From: Ferriphaselus amnicola
GTDB taxonomy: Bacteria; Pseudomonadota; Gammaproteobacteria; Burkholderiales; Gallionellaceae
Assembly: GCF_000974685.2 (NCBI RefSeq)
Contig: NZ_AP018738.1
Coordinates: forward strand, 2,108,001-2,172,000
DNA length: 64,000 nt
Direction of reading: 5' to 3'
The position numbers were made by a program, and so were the translations under genes. Under the pieces are notes generated by a model. That model saw only the letters and a program-made list of their open reading frames with translations, ran no database searches and was not told the origin of the DNA. Shown piece after piece: positions 28,128 to 37,002 of this stretch. Every line of letters starts with the position of its first letter. Positions within the stretch are counted from its first letter, which is position 1.

Positions 28128-29636
28128 ATGACCACGCCAGCCAGCCCAGCCGCCCCGCAAGATACCAATCAGATCATCGCCGAACGCCGCAGCAAACTAT
28201 CCACCTTGCGCGAAAATGGTGTCGCGTTTCCGAACGACTTTGACCGCCAAAATCTTGCAGGGGCACTGCACGCCGATCACGGCGAAAGAACGCATGACGA
28301 GCTGGAGGCCGACCAACTCAAGGTAAGCATCGCTGGCCGCATGATGTTGAAGCGCGTCATGGGCAAAGCCAGTTTCGCCACGATTCAGGACATGAGTGGG
28401 CGCATCCAGCTATTCATCAGCAATAACGACTCCGGCGAAACCACCCATGCCGCGTTCAAACATTATGATCTTGGTGACATCCTAGGTGCAGAAGGCGTGC
28501 TGTTCAAGACTAAGACCGGCGAACTGTCAGTACGAGTCACCGCGCTACGCCTGCTCACCAAATCTCTGCAACCGCTGCCCGAAAAATTTCACGGCCTGAC
28601 CGATCAGGAGCAAAAATATCGCCAGCGCTATGTTGATCTCATCACTAACGAGGACACGCGCAAAACATTTATTACTCGCTCAAAGGTGATTCAAGCCATC
28701 CGCGATTTTTTCCTGCGCCACGACTACCTCGAAGTCGAGACTCCGATGCTGCACCCGATCCCTGGCGGCGCTTCGGCCAAGCCTTTCGTCACCCACCACA
28801 ACGCATTGGACATGGAGATGTTCCTGCGTATCGCGCCGGAGCTCTATCTCAAGCGCCTAGTGGTCGGCGGCTTCGAGAAAGTGTTCGAGATCAACCGCAA
28901 CTTCCGCAACGAAGGGCTTTCGACTCGACACAACCCCGAGTTCACCATGATCGAGTTCTATGAAGCTTATCGTGACTACAAGTACCTGATGGACTTCACC
29001 GAGAGCCTGTTCCGAGAAGTGGCGCGTAAGGTGTTAGGCACCACCGTCATCAGCTATCAGGGCAAAGAGCTGGATCTTGGCCTGCCATTCCATCGACTAA
29101 CAATCACTCAGGCGATTCAGAAATACCATCCGCAATTCACCGATGTGCAGCTGAGTGATCGTGAGTTCCTGCTCACCGAGCTGCAAGATCTGAAGGCAAA
29201 ACACAAACCGGACGATGGTGTCGGCGGCCTGCAACTCTCGCTATTCGAGGAGCTATCCGAGCACCTGCTGTTCGAACCGACGTTCATCGTCGATTATCCA
29301 GTCGAAGTCTCGCCGCTAGCCCGCGCCTCCGATAAACAACCCGGCATCACCGAACGTTTCGAGCTATTCATAGTCGGCCGAGAGATCGCCAACGGATTCT
29401 CCGAGCTGAATGACTCGGAAGACCAAGAGGCGCGCTTCGATGCACAAGTAGCCGCCAAAGAGGCAGGTGACGAAGAAGCGATGTTCAAGGATGGCGACTA
29501 CATTCGCGCGCTGGAATACGGCCTTCCACCCACTGCTGGTGAGGGCATCGGCATCGACCGCCTTGTCATGCTGTTGACCGATGCAGCGAGTATCCGCGAC
29601 GTGATCCTATTCCCGCACATGCGCCCGGAAGCCTGA
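28128..29636 (+). CDS. lysS: Lysyl-tRNA synthetase (class II)
   Basis: A 502-residue enzyme. The N-terminal OB-fold anticodon-binding domain (about 60-170) contains [20 protein letters not shown]. Class II motifs follow: motif 1 [20 protein letters not shown], motif 2 [20 protein letters not shown] (partly quoted), and motif 3 [13 protein letters not shown]. It charges tRNA-Lys in the cytoplasm. I use the ATG at 28128; a TTG directly before it is also in frame. Three bases separate its stop from a Crp/Fnr-family gene, so the two are likely co-transcribed. Confidence 0.97.
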   Translation: MTTPASPAAPQDTNQIIAERRSKLSTLRENGVAFPNDFDRQNLAGALHADHGERTHDELEADQLKVSIAGRMMLKRVMGKASFATIQDMSGRIQLFISNNDSGETTHAAFKHYDLGDILGAEGVLFKTKTGELSVRVTALRLLTKSLQPLPEKFHGLTDQEQKYRQRYVDLITNEDTRKTFITRSKVIQAIRDFFLRHDYLEVETPMLHPIPGGASAKPFVTHHNALDMEMFLRIAPELYLKRLVVGGFEKVFEINRNFRNEGLSTRHNPEFTMIEFYEAYRDYKYLMDFTESLFREVARKVLGTTVISYQGKELDLGLPFHRLTITQAIQKYHPQFTDVQLSDREFLLTELQDLKAKHKPDDGVGGLQLSLFEELSEHLLFEPTFIVDYPVEVSPLARASDKQPGITERFELFIVGREIANGFSELNDSEDQEARFDAQVAAKEAGDEEAMFKDGDYIRALEYGLPPTAGEGIGIDRLVMLLTDAASIRDVILFPHMRPEA

Positions 29637-29639
29637 TAT

Positions 29640-30305
29640 ATGTTGGACACAGCGATCCAGATACGCTTGCTGGCAGCCTACCCCATGCTGAGGGGATTGC
29701 CGGCGAACCTATTGGAGTCGCTGTGCAATGGCGCTCAACTACTTCGCCTACCTGCTGGCACCGTGGTATTTGACGAAGATCAGCCCTGCCAAGGCTTTCC
29801 GCTACTGCTTGCTGGCAATGTGCGCGTCATCAAAGCTTCGCCCAATGGACGTGAGTTACAGCTATATCGCGTTGATCCCGGCGAAAGCTGCATCCTCACC
29901 AGCAGTTGCTTGATGGGACACACTCGCTATCAAGCACGCGGCGAGGTGGAAAAAGACGTGGAGATGGTGGTACTTTCTGCCCCAGTCTTTCGACAGCTCA
30001 TTTCGGCCTTTGAGCCCTTCCGTGACTATATTTTCGGGTTGTTCTCGGATCGACTCACCGACATGATGCAACTGGTCTCGGCGGTGGCCTTCCAAAAGCT
30101 CGATCAACGCTTGGCCGCCCTACTCCTTACCAAAACCAGCCCACTGCGCGCCACCCACCAGCAACTTGCCGACGAACTAGGCAGCGTGCGAGAGATGGTC
30201 AGCCGCTTACTCAAACAATTCGCCGATCAAGGCTGGGTCAAACTTGGGCGCGAGCAGATCGAGATCACTGATGCGCCTGGACTCAAGCGCTACTCGCTAC
30301 TCTGA
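29640..30305 (+). CDS. Crp/Fnr family transcriptional regulator
   Basis: A 221-residue regulator. The N-terminal cyclic-nucleotide-binding-fold domain (about 20-130) includes GTVVFDEDQPCQGFPLLLAG and DPGESCILTSSCLMGHTRY; the dimer helix follows (FSDRLTDMMQLVSAVAFQKL), then the winged helix (about 165-215) with recognition helix LGSVREMVSRLLKQF. The cysteines (in QPCQG and ESCILTSSC) do not follow the Fnr cluster spacing, so I would not call it an oxygen-sensing Fnr. The ligand is unknown. It starts 3 bp after lysS and is convergent with the next gene. Confidence 0.85.
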   Translation: MLDTAIQIRLLAAYPMLRGLPANLLESLCNGAQLLRLPAGTVVFDEDQPCQGFPLLLAGNVRVIKASPNGRELQLYRVDPGESCILTSSCLMGHTRYQARGEVEKDVEMVVLSAPVFRQLISAFEPFRDYIFGLFSDRLTDMMQLVSAVAFQKLDQRLAALLLTKTSPLRATHQQLADELGSVREMVSRLLKQFADQGWVKLGREQIEITDAPGLKRYSLL

Positions 30306-30313
30306 GTCTGCGC

Positions 30314-31171
30314 TCAGCGCATCTCCTCCACCTTCAGCCATATCCGGCGCGACTCTCGCCCATTGGAGCTTTGACTACCGCCGATGTTGCTGTTGCGCTC
30401 CGATGCTTGTTGCGCCAGATCGCCTAACGCCAACCACTCTCCCAAGCGCCCCGTAACCGTCGTAGTGACTTGTTGAGCCCGAGCATAGCCACCATTGTTA
30501 GGCATGGGCGAGTCATTTTGTGCCGTGATCTCGACCATCACCCGCTCGCCTACTAAAAGGGGTTGCACATAAAAGCCGCTATTCGCCTCGCGATATTGCG
30601 TAGTCTCGATGATTCGAGTCTGCCCCTGAGGTGTCACCATCCGCTGCCGCAACCTCATCGGCTGTGACTGCCCCACTCGCACCAAAGCGCGTCCACCTTC
30701 GACAACTTGCACCTGCTGCGTCTTACGATCCTCCAGCTGCATCTGGCTAGCCTCTTCTCGCCCGCGCACCCGCCCTTCCCCTGGGCCTGCGTCCACCACC
30801 CATCCACTGTGCCCATGCGATCCCGCCACACCGATGCGAGCCGCATGACCAACATCCAGACTAGCGGATAGCTCACGCAGTCGATTCGCTGTCGTCTCAT
30901 CTACATCCTGCAATACAGTGATACGCAAACGACGCAGCGGCACATCTAGGCTAGGCAGCAGCGCGCGTATCTCCTCCAGCGCAGCAGGCTCCCCTCGCAA
31001 GATAAGCTGGTTATTCATGCCACTCGCCGCGCCATCCGGCGTTAGTAACGGACGCACTACGGGCAAGACCTCGTCCACCGTGCGATGCTGCAAGGGAATC
31101 ACCACCACCTCTGCCCAGTTCAGGCTAGACCACAACACGCAGCCCAACCCACACAATTTCGTGACACTCAC
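30314..31171 (-). CDS. Secretin N-terminal (NolW-like) domain protein
   Basis: A 285-residue exported protein. After a probable signal peptide (about 1-20), a secretin N-domain is visible: VVVIPLQHRTVDEVLPVVRP, NNQLILRGEPAALEEIRALL and LRRLRITVLQDVD. The middle is low-complexity and charged, and the end (VQPLLVGERVMVEITAQND, then GRLGEWLALGD) resembles secretin-associated beta-rich regions. The pore-forming secretin domain is absent, so it is not a channel by itself; such short NolW-type proteins are found alone in several proteobacteria with no known role. The GTG start at 31171 is the least certain point. Divergent from the NlpC/P60 gene by 63 bp. Confidence 0.65.
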   Translation of the reverse strand: MSVTKLCGLGCVLWSSLNWAEVVVIPLQHRTVDEVLPVVRPLLTPDGAASGMNNQLILRGEPAALEEIRALLPSLDVPLRRLRITVLQDVDETTANRLRELSASLDVGHAARIGVAGSHGHSGWVVDAGPGEGRVRGREEASQMQLEDRKTQQVQVVEGGRALVRVGQSQPMRLRQRMVTPQGQTRIIETTQYREANSGFYVQPLLVGERVMVEITAQNDSPMPNNGGYARAQQVTTTVTGRLGEWLALGDLAQQASERNSNIGGSQSSNGRESRRIWLKVEEMR

Positions 31172-31234
31172 AGCCTTACTCCAGTTCAGACGATCTGCTT
31201 TACACGCTCGCCACTCTACCGTAAATTGGCGGCC

Positions 31235-31708
31235 ATGAAGAAACTCCTAGCCACTCTGGTGCTCGTACTGGTTAGCGCCTGCTCTAGTTCCCCACCCAAA
31301 GAGGGGGGGGAGCCGCTACGTAGTGGCAACCCTGCAATCCATGACATGACGTTCTATGCCATGAGTCTGGATGGAACGCCTTACCGTCCGGGAGGTGAAA
31401 AGCCCGATGAAGGTTTCGATTGCAGCGGCTTCGTACAACATGTGTACGACCACACCCTCGGCATGAAACTGCCACGGACTAGCCGAGAGATGTCCAATTT
31501 AGGTAGCCGTATCGACATGCATCAACTCGCTCCCGGCGACCTCGTATTCTTCAAGACCACAAGCAAGCCCTATTCTCATGTAGGCATCTATCTGGGCGAA
31601 TCTCAGTTCATCCACGCACCTCGCGTTGGCGGCACCATTCGAGTTGAAAGTCTAAGCATCGGCTATTGGCGCACCCGCTACAACGGCGCTCGGCGCTTGC
31701 CTTTATAG
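31235..31708 (+). CDS. NlpC/P60 (C40) family cell-wall hydrolase lipoprotein
   Basis: A 157-residue lipoprotein. The signal peptide ends in lipobox VSAC (Cys at about residue 13). The NlpC/P60 domain covers about 45-157: catalytic Cys in GFDCSGFVQHVYDH, His in YSHVGIYLGESQFIHAPR, with LAPGDLVFFKT in between. This is the Spr/MepS-like D,L-endopeptidase layout, cutting peptidoglycan cross-links at the outer-membrane inner face. A run of eight G at 31303-31310 lies in the linker after the lipobox. The ATG at 31235 gives the signal peptide directly. Confidence 0.88.
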   Translation: MKKLLATLVLVLVSACSSSPPKEGGEPLRSGNPAIHDMTFYAMSLDGTPYRPGGEKPDEGFDCSGFVQHVYDHTLGMKLPRTSREMSNLGSRIDMHQLAPGDLVFFKTTSKPYSHVGIYLGESQFIHAPRVGGTIRVESLSIGYWRTRYNGARRLPL

Positions 31709-31754
31709 CCCCGGCAGCACACACGCAACACCGTAATGAAGTAACACCATCCCG

Positions 31755-31760
31755 TATAAT
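31755..31760 (+). promoter_or_regulatory. Candidate -10 of the SIMPL-tolC-macAB operon
   Basis: A TATAAT lies 37 bp before the SIMPL-domain gene ATG in the 89-bp gap after the NlpC gene. No -35 match is evident. Confidence 0.35.
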
Positions 31761-31797
31761 CGCGCGCAATCAGCACGTGACTACTCATGAGGGAACC

Positions 31798-32463
31798 ATG
31801 CTACGCAACTTATTTCTCTGCGCCTTGCTAAGTACCACGCCCGTTTGGGCGGATGACCGTCCGCACGTTGATTTCAGCAGCGAGGTCAACCGCGAAGTCA
31901 GCAACGATCTGCTAGTCGCGCAATTGAGTGCCGACACCCATGATCGCTCTGCCACTCAGGTCGCTAGTCAGCTCACAGGCATTCTCAACATCTGTTTGCG
32001 CAAGGCGGAAGCGTTTCCGAGCGTGAATGTCAGCAGCGGCAACCAATCGACTTTCCCTGTGTATGGCAAGAACAATCAACTTTCCGGCTGGCGTGGCCAC
32101 GGTGAGTTGCGCCTAGAAACCCATGACTTCAAAGCTGCGGGGCAACTCATTGCCCAGTTGCAAGAAAGCATCCAGTTGAGTGGTGTCAGCTTTACGCTAG
32201 CGCCCGAAACGCGCGAGCGAGTAAAGAATGAAATGATCGCTGAAGCCATGGTCGAATTCCGCAAGCGAGCAAAAGTCGTTGCCGAAGCTATGAACGCACG
32301 TGAATACAAGGTTCAGCACCTAGCCATCGACGACGGTGGCAATGGCGGTGCTTTTCCCATGTTAGCGCGTTCCGCCGCCGACTTGAGCATGCCGACACCA
32401 GACTTCGTCGCAGGCACCACTCAATTAAGCATCCGCATCTCGGGCACGATAGAAATCTACTAG
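31798..32463 (+). CDS. SIMPL (DUF541) domain periplasmic protein
   Basis: A 221-residue exported protein. The signal peptide spans about residues 1-18 (MLRNLFLCALLSTTPVWA). SIMPL-domain features are VNREVSNDLLVAQLSAD near the start, the repeat-like YGKNNQLSGWRGHGELRLET in the middle and EAMVEFRKRAKVVAEAMN before the C-terminal strand TTQLSIRISGTIEIY. SIMPL proteins (e.g. YggE) are periplasmic, with reported effects on oxidative stress or signalling, mechanism unknown. The ATG at 31798 is preceded by GAGGGAACC. It heads the operon that continues with the tripartite exporter. Confidence 0.85.
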   Translation: MLRNLFLCALLSTTPVWADDRPHVDFSSEVNREVSNDLLVAQLSADTHDRSATQVASQLTGILNICLRKAEAFPSVNVSSGNQSTFPVYGKNNQLSGWRGHGELRLETHDFKAAGQLIAQLQESIQLSGVSFTLAPETRERVKNEMIAEAMVEFRKRAKVVAEAMNAREYKVQHLAIDDGGNGGAFPMLARSAADLSMPTPDFVAGTTQLSIRISGTIEIY

Positions 32464-32505
32464 GTGAGCGAAACTTTACCCCGTAGCCACACTCATAAAA
32501 TAGAC

Positions 32506-33879
32506 ATGAAACCCCATCCGCTTTTTATCTTGCTCGCAGTCTGCCATCCCATCACCACGATGGCTTGGAGCTTTGATAATCCCTGGGGAGTCACTGAGCG
32601 CAGTCAGCCGACTCGCACGAGTGACGAATGCAACTCCGCCCGCATCCAGCAACGACTGACGCTATCCGATGTGGTTGATCTCGCCTTGTGTCATAACCCG
32701 CAGACCCGCACACTATGGGCGAACTCGCGAGCACAAGCAGCACAAGTCGGTGTCAGTTCGGCCAGCTACCTCCCCAACCTCACCATCAGCGGAAGCGGCA
32801 ACCGGAACACCTCTCAGGTCGGGGCGACGCCCGCCACCACCAACACTGGGCAAAGTATCGGGCTGACCGCCAGCTACTTGCTGCTCGATTTCGGCACTCG
32901 TGCTGCCAATCTGGAAAGCGCTCAACAGCTATTGATCGCCGCCAATGCCACTCGCGACGCGACCTTGCAAACCGTCTGGCTAACGGCTGCCCAAGCCTAT
33001 TTTTCCTTGCACTCTGCACGAGCCAGCGTAGAGGCAACGCAAGCCGCAGAAGCCGCAGCACGGGAAAGCCTAGCCGCTGCCCAGGCGCGCTATCAAAACG
33101 GCAGTGCCACGCCCGCCGACCGGATGCAAGCACAGACGGCGCTTTCGCAAGCGACGCTCAATCGCATCACAGCCGCAGGCAATGCTGCGACAGCCGCAGG
33201 CACCCTCGCCAACCTGATGGGCTTTGAAGCGAGCCAGCCGTTTGAGCTTGCCGAGGCAGACACGGCATCGCCCGATCAACCGACCGAGCAAGCCATCGGC
33301 CAACTCATCACCGACGCCCGCCGCAAACGCCCCGACCTTGCTGCCGCCGAAGCTCAGATCAAAGCCGCCGAAGCGCAAGTGACCGTTGCTCGCGCCGCAG
33401 GCCTGCCCAGCATCAATCTGAACGCATCGACCTCTTTAGGCATCACCTCCGGCGCACCGAATACTCACAACAACAGCCTAGGCGTTTCGGTCAGCGTGCC
33501 ATTCTTCACGGGCATGCGCACCACCTACCAGACCCGCGCGGCCGAAGCTCAAGTCGAGAGTCGTGTCGCCGAACGTGACCGCGTCGCCAACCAAATTGCC
33601 TTAGATGTCTGGAAAGCCTACCAGTCTCTACTGACAGGTAGTCAAGCACTGCGCTCTGCCGACGATCTAGTCGCCTCCGCCGAGCAATCGGAGCGCATGA
33701 CTTTAGGACGCTACAAGGCGGGACTGGGCAACCTGATCGACGTACTCACCGCGCAAAGTACCCTTGCCAGTGCGCGCCAACAGCGCATCACCGCCCGCTA
33801 CACCTTCCTCGCCAGCCGTTTTGCCTTGGCGCAAGCCATCGGCGAACTTGACCTGACGCAAACGACTTTGAACCATTGA
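32506..33879 (+). CDS. TolC family outer-membrane efflux protein
   Basis: A 457-residue outer-membrane factor with signal peptide (MKPHPLFILLAVCH, ending TTMAWS). The two-fold repeat of TolC proteins is visible: LTLSDVVDLALCHNPQTR and LGVSVSVPFFTGMRTTYQ lie in the two halves, with long alpha-helical tracts rich in Ala and Gln (AEAAARESLAAAQARYQNGS; LGRYKAGLGNLIDVLTAQST). It would form the outer-membrane exit for the MacA/MacB-like partners directly downstream. A GTG at 32464, immediately after the SIMPL stop, is in frame; I chose the ATG because it starts a signal peptide. Confidence 0.9.
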   Translation: MKPHPLFILLAVCHPITTMAWSFDNPWGVTERSQPTRTSDECNSARIQQRLTLSDVVDLALCHNPQTRTLWANSRAQAAQVGVSSASYLPNLTISGSGNRNTSQVGATPATTNTGQSIGLTASYLLLDFGTRAANLESAQQLLIAANATRDATLQTVWLTAAQAYFSLHSARASVEATQAAEAAARESLAAAQARYQNGSATPADRMQAQTALSQATLNRITAAGNAATAAGTLANLMGFEASQPFELAEADTASPDQPTEQAIGQLITDARRKRPDLAAAEAQIKAAEAQVTVARAAGLPSINLNASTSLGITSGAPNTHNNSLGVSVSVPFFTGMRTTYQTRAAEAQVESRVAERDRVANQIALDVWKAYQSLLTGSQALRSADDLVASAEQSERMTLGRYKAGLGNLIDVLTAQSTLASARQQRITARYTFLASRFALAQAIGELDLTQTTLNH

Positions 33880-33880
33880 G

Positions 33881-35068
33881 ATGAACCTGCCCCTTGCTCC
33901 CCTAGTGAAGAAAACGCTGATTATCACGACTCTGCTTGGCGCAGTGATTGCTGGCGTCTGGCTCTTCCCCAAATCGGATTCCGATAGCCCGCGCTATACC
34001 ACCGAAGCCGTGGAGCGTGGCAAGCTGACCCAAACCGTCTCAGCCAATGGCACACTCAACCCCGTGACGCTGGTCAGCGTCGGCAGCCAAGTTTCTGGCA
34101 TCGTCAGACGCATCCATGCCGACTTCAACGACCATGTCACTGCCGACCAAGTGTTGCTGGAACTTGATCCCGCACTCGTTCAGGCGCAGGCACAGCAAAG
34201 TGCGGCCAGCGTCGCCAGTGCACGTGCCAGTCTCGATCTGGCACAGGCCAACGAAGTACGCATGCGCGGACTGTACGCACAGGAATACGCCAGCAAACAA
34301 GAACTGGAAACCGCCGTTCAGGTGCTTAAAGCGGCCAAAGCCCAACTTTCCCTGACCGAGGCACAAGCGGCTCGTGATCGCACCAATCTCGGCTATACCC
34401 AGATCCGCTCGCCGGTTTCTGGCGTAGTCGTGTCGCGCCAGATCGACGTGGGACAGACCGTCGCCGCTTCGTTCCAAGCCCCCGTACTATTTCAGATCGC
34501 CAAGGATCTCTCCAAGATGCAAATCAATTCCAGCTTCGCGGAGGCGGACATCGGCAACATCCGTGCTGGCCAAGCCGCCAGCTTTACCGTCGATGCCTTC
34601 CCCGGTCGCCAGTTCGCAGGCACAGTACGCCAAGTACGGTTGAATCCGACCACGCTACAGAACGTCGTCACGTATAACGTAGTGATCGACGTAGAAAATC
34701 CAGACAGCCTATTACTCCCGGGGATGACGGCATACGTCGGGGTCATCACCGCCGAAAAATCCGAGGTACTGAAAGTGCCGAATGCAGCACTACGTTTCCG
34801 CCCAGAAGGGGCCGAGCGCACCAATCGCAAGAGCAGCACGGCGAAAAAAGGCTTGCCCGTGCAGCTGGGTACGTTACGCGGCAGCGTCTATGTGCTGGAT
34901 GCGGGAAAACTGAAGCAGATTCCACTACTGGTCGGCGTTTCCGACGGAAAATTCAGTGAAGTGGTACAAGGTGAGTTGAAGATGGGTGATGCGGTAGTGG
35001 TGGAAGACACTCGACCAGAAAAACCAGCCAGCAACAACACCCCAGCGCCACCGATCCGCTTGCAATAA
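33881..35068 (+). CDS. macA: Periplasmic adaptor protein, MacA-like
   Basis: A 395-residue membrane-fusion protein with an N-terminal membrane anchor (about 10-27). The split lipoyl domain is seen as VSVGSQVSGIVRRIHADFND and later YTQIRSPVSGVVVSRQIDVG, with a coiled-coil hairpin between (about 105-165), then the beta-barrel domain (FAEADIGNIRAGQAASFTVD). MacA-type adaptors bridge an ABC permease to TolC. It begins one base after the TolC stop and is 1 base from the ATPase gene, so the set is one translational unit. Confidence 0.9.
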   Translation: MNLPLAPLVKKTLIITTLLGAVIAGVWLFPKSDSDSPRYTTEAVERGKLTQTVSANGTLNPVTLVSVGSQVSGIVRRIHADFNDHVTADQVLLELDPALVQAQAQQSAASVASARASLDLAQANEVRMRGLYAQEYASKQELETAVQVLKAAKAQLSLTEAQAARDRTNLGYTQIRSPVSGVVVSRQIDVGQTVAASFQAPVLFQIAKDLSKMQINSSFAEADIGNIRAGQAASFTVDAFPGRQFAGTVRQVRLNPTTLQNVVTYNVVIDVENPDSLLLPGMTAYVGVITAEKSEVLKVPNAALRFRPEGAERTNRKSSTAKKGLPVQLGTLRGSVYVLDAGKLKQIPLLVGVSDGKFSEVVQGELKMGDAVVVEDTRPEKPASNNTPAPPIRLQ

Positions 35069-35069
35069 C

Positions 35070-35780
35070 ATGTCCAACGTCATTCAGCTCGATGCCCTGA
35101 CCAAGGACTACCTCACCGATGCCGGTGCAGTACCTGTGCTCAAAGGCGTTTCGCTCGCCGTGAATCAAGGCGAGTTCGTCGCCATCATGGGCCCGTCCGG
35201 CTCGGGAAAGTCCACACTGATGAACATCTTGGGCTGCTTGGACATCCCCAGTGGTGGACGCTATCTGCTCAATGACACCGACATCGGCACACTGGCAGAA
35301 TCCGAGTTAGCACGGCTACGCGGACAAGTCATCGGTTTCGTGTTCCAAGGTTTCAATCTGCTACCACGCATGAGCCTCGGCAACAATGTGGCACTGCCCT
35401 TGGTCTATCAACACATTGGCAAACCCGAACGCCTAACACGCGCCACCGACATGCTGGAAAAAGTCGGACTAGGACATCTGGTGAACTCGCTGCCGACACG
35501 CATCTCAGGTGGCCAGCAACAGCGCGTCGCCATCGCCCGCGCGCTGGTCACCCGCCCCAGTTTGATCTTAGCCGACGAGCCAACCGGCAATCTCGACAGC
35601 CACACTGGGCGCGAGATCATGGAGTTGTTCCAGCGCATCAACCGCGAACAAAGCATCACCATCGTACTGGTCACCCACGACATGACCGTAGCACGCTACG
35701 CCCAACGGCTGGTCTATCTGAAGGATGGCTTGCTGGCCTATGACGGCCCGATGTCCGATTTTCACGGAGTCGAGGCATGA
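35070..35780 (+). CDS. MacB-type ABC transporter ATPase
   Basis: A 236-residue ATPase of the MacB/LolD class. Walker A GPSGSGKSTLMNILG, Q-loop FVFQGFNLL, signature ISGGQQQRVAIARAL, Walker B LILADEPTGNLD and the H-loop VLVTHD are all intact. In E. coli MacB this domain is fused to the permease; here it is separate, as in LolCDE-type systems. It overlaps the permease gene by 4 bp (ATGA). Substrate not evident: MacB systems export macrolides, peptides or glycolipids. Confidence 0.92.
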   Translation: MSNVIQLDALTKDYLTDAGAVPVLKGVSLAVNQGEFVAIMGPSGSGKSTLMNILGCLDIPSGGRYLLNDTDIGTLAESELARLRGQVIGFVFQGFNLLPRMSLGNNVALPLVYQHIGKPERLTRATDMLEKVGLGHLVNSLPTRISGGQQQRVAIARALVTRPSLILADEPTGNLDSHTGREIMELFQRINREQSITIVLVTHDMTVARYAQRLVYLKDGLLAYDGPMSDFHGVEA

Positions 35781-36997
35781 TCGCGACACTGCTCGGCGAA
35801 GCTTGGCAAGCCATGCTGGCTAACCGCCTGCGCACCTTTCTCACCGCGCTAGGCATCACCATCGGCGTAGCCGCCGTGGTGCTGATGGTCGCCATCGGGC
35901 AAGGCACGCAGCAAAAGATCATCGGCACCATCAACTCCATGGGCGCGAACCTGCTCATCATCAACTCCGCGTCGGCGCGCTCCGGCGGCGTGCGCAGCGG
36001 CATGGGCGGGATGCCGACCTTGACCCTAGGCGATGTCACGGCCATCCGCGAACTTGGGCCCACACTATACATTTCGCCCATCTCTACCGGCTTCGCGCAA
36101 CTGGTCTATGGGCCGAACAACTGGAACACCTCGGTGCTAGGTGTGAACACCGAGTATCTGGAACTGCGCGATTGGCGCGTGGAACTGGGACGCAGCTTCA
36201 GTGATTCCGACATTTCCAGCGCCACCCGCGTGACCATCCTCGGCCAAAAAGTCGTCGAAAACCTGTTCGGTGATGAAGACCCGATCGGCCAAGTCATCCG
36301 CGTGAAAGGGTTGCCGTTCACCATCATCGGCGTGCTGAGCAAGAAGGGGCAAAGCATGGATGGCCGGGACCAAGACGACTCCATCATCGTGCCCGTGACT
36401 ACCGCCCAGCGGCAGTTGCTCGGCGGTCCATTTCGCACGGCGGTCGGCATGATCATGGTGCAAGCAGAAAGCTCGGCCAGCCTGAATTCGCTGGAACGTC
36501 AGATCACTGAGTTGCTGCGCCAACGTCACCATATCCGCGAAAAAGCAGAGAACGATTTCGGTGTCACCAACATGACCTCGGTCGCCGATACCGCCTCGGA
36601 AGTGACCGGCATGATGTCGCTGCTGCTGGGAGCGATCGCTTCCATCTCGCTGTTTGTCGGCGGCATCGGCATCATGAACATCATGCTGGTATCGGTGACC
36701 GAGCGCACCCGAGAGATCGGCATCCGCATGGCTATCGGCGCGGATCGCCGCACTATCCTGACTCAGTTCCTGCTGGAATCCATCATCATCACCGTGACCG
36801 GCGGTGTCATCGGCATCCTGCTCGGGGCGGGATTAGCCGGGGCTATCGGCAAATTCGCAGAGATACCGGTGCGCATCACCGCGCAACCCATCCTGCTGGC
36901 CTTCGGCGTGTCTGCCGCTGTCGGGGTGTTCTTCGGCTTGTATCCCGCGAGGAAAGCTTCGATGCTCAGGCCGATCGAAGCATTGCGTTTCCAATAG
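35777..36997 (+). CDS. MacB-type ABC transporter permease
   Basis: A 406-residue permease with one N-terminal membrane helix (about 20-42; TALGITIGVAAVVLMVAIGQ), a large periplasmic MacB_PCD domain (about 45-270) and three C-terminal helices (FtsX domain, about 285-400), including GGIGIMNIMLVSVTERTREI and IGADRRTILTQFLLES. The arrangement is that of MacB without its ATPase half. It likely acts as a mechanotransmission exporter with the adaptor and TolC protein upstream. It ends 5 bp before the convergent GGDEF-EAL gene. Confidence 0.92.
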   Translation: MIATLLGEAWQAMLANRLRTFLTALGITIGVAAVVLMVAIGQGTQQKIIGTINSMGANLLIINSASARSGGVRSGMGGMPTLTLGDVTAIRELGPTLYISPISTGFAQLVYGPNNWNTSVLGVNTEYLELRDWRVELGRSFSDSDISSATRVTILGQKVVENLFGDEDPIGQVIRVKGLPFTIIGVLSKKGQSMDGRDQDDSIIVPVTTAQRQLLGGPFRTAVGMIMVQAESSASLNSLERQITELLRQRHHIREKAENDFGVTNMTSVADTASEVTGMMSLLLGAIASISLFVGGIGIMNIMLVSVTERTREIGIRMAIGADRRTILTQFLLESIIITVTGGVIGILLGAGLAGAIGKFAEIPVRITAQPILLAFGVSAAVGVFFGLYPARKASMLRPIEALRFQ

Positions 36998-37002
36998 CCG
37001 GC

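Noticed and set aside
29640-30305. Crp/Fnr gene as an Fnr-type oxygen sensor
   Set aside because: The cysteines are not in the N-terminal Fnr cluster spacing; only family-level assignment is justified.
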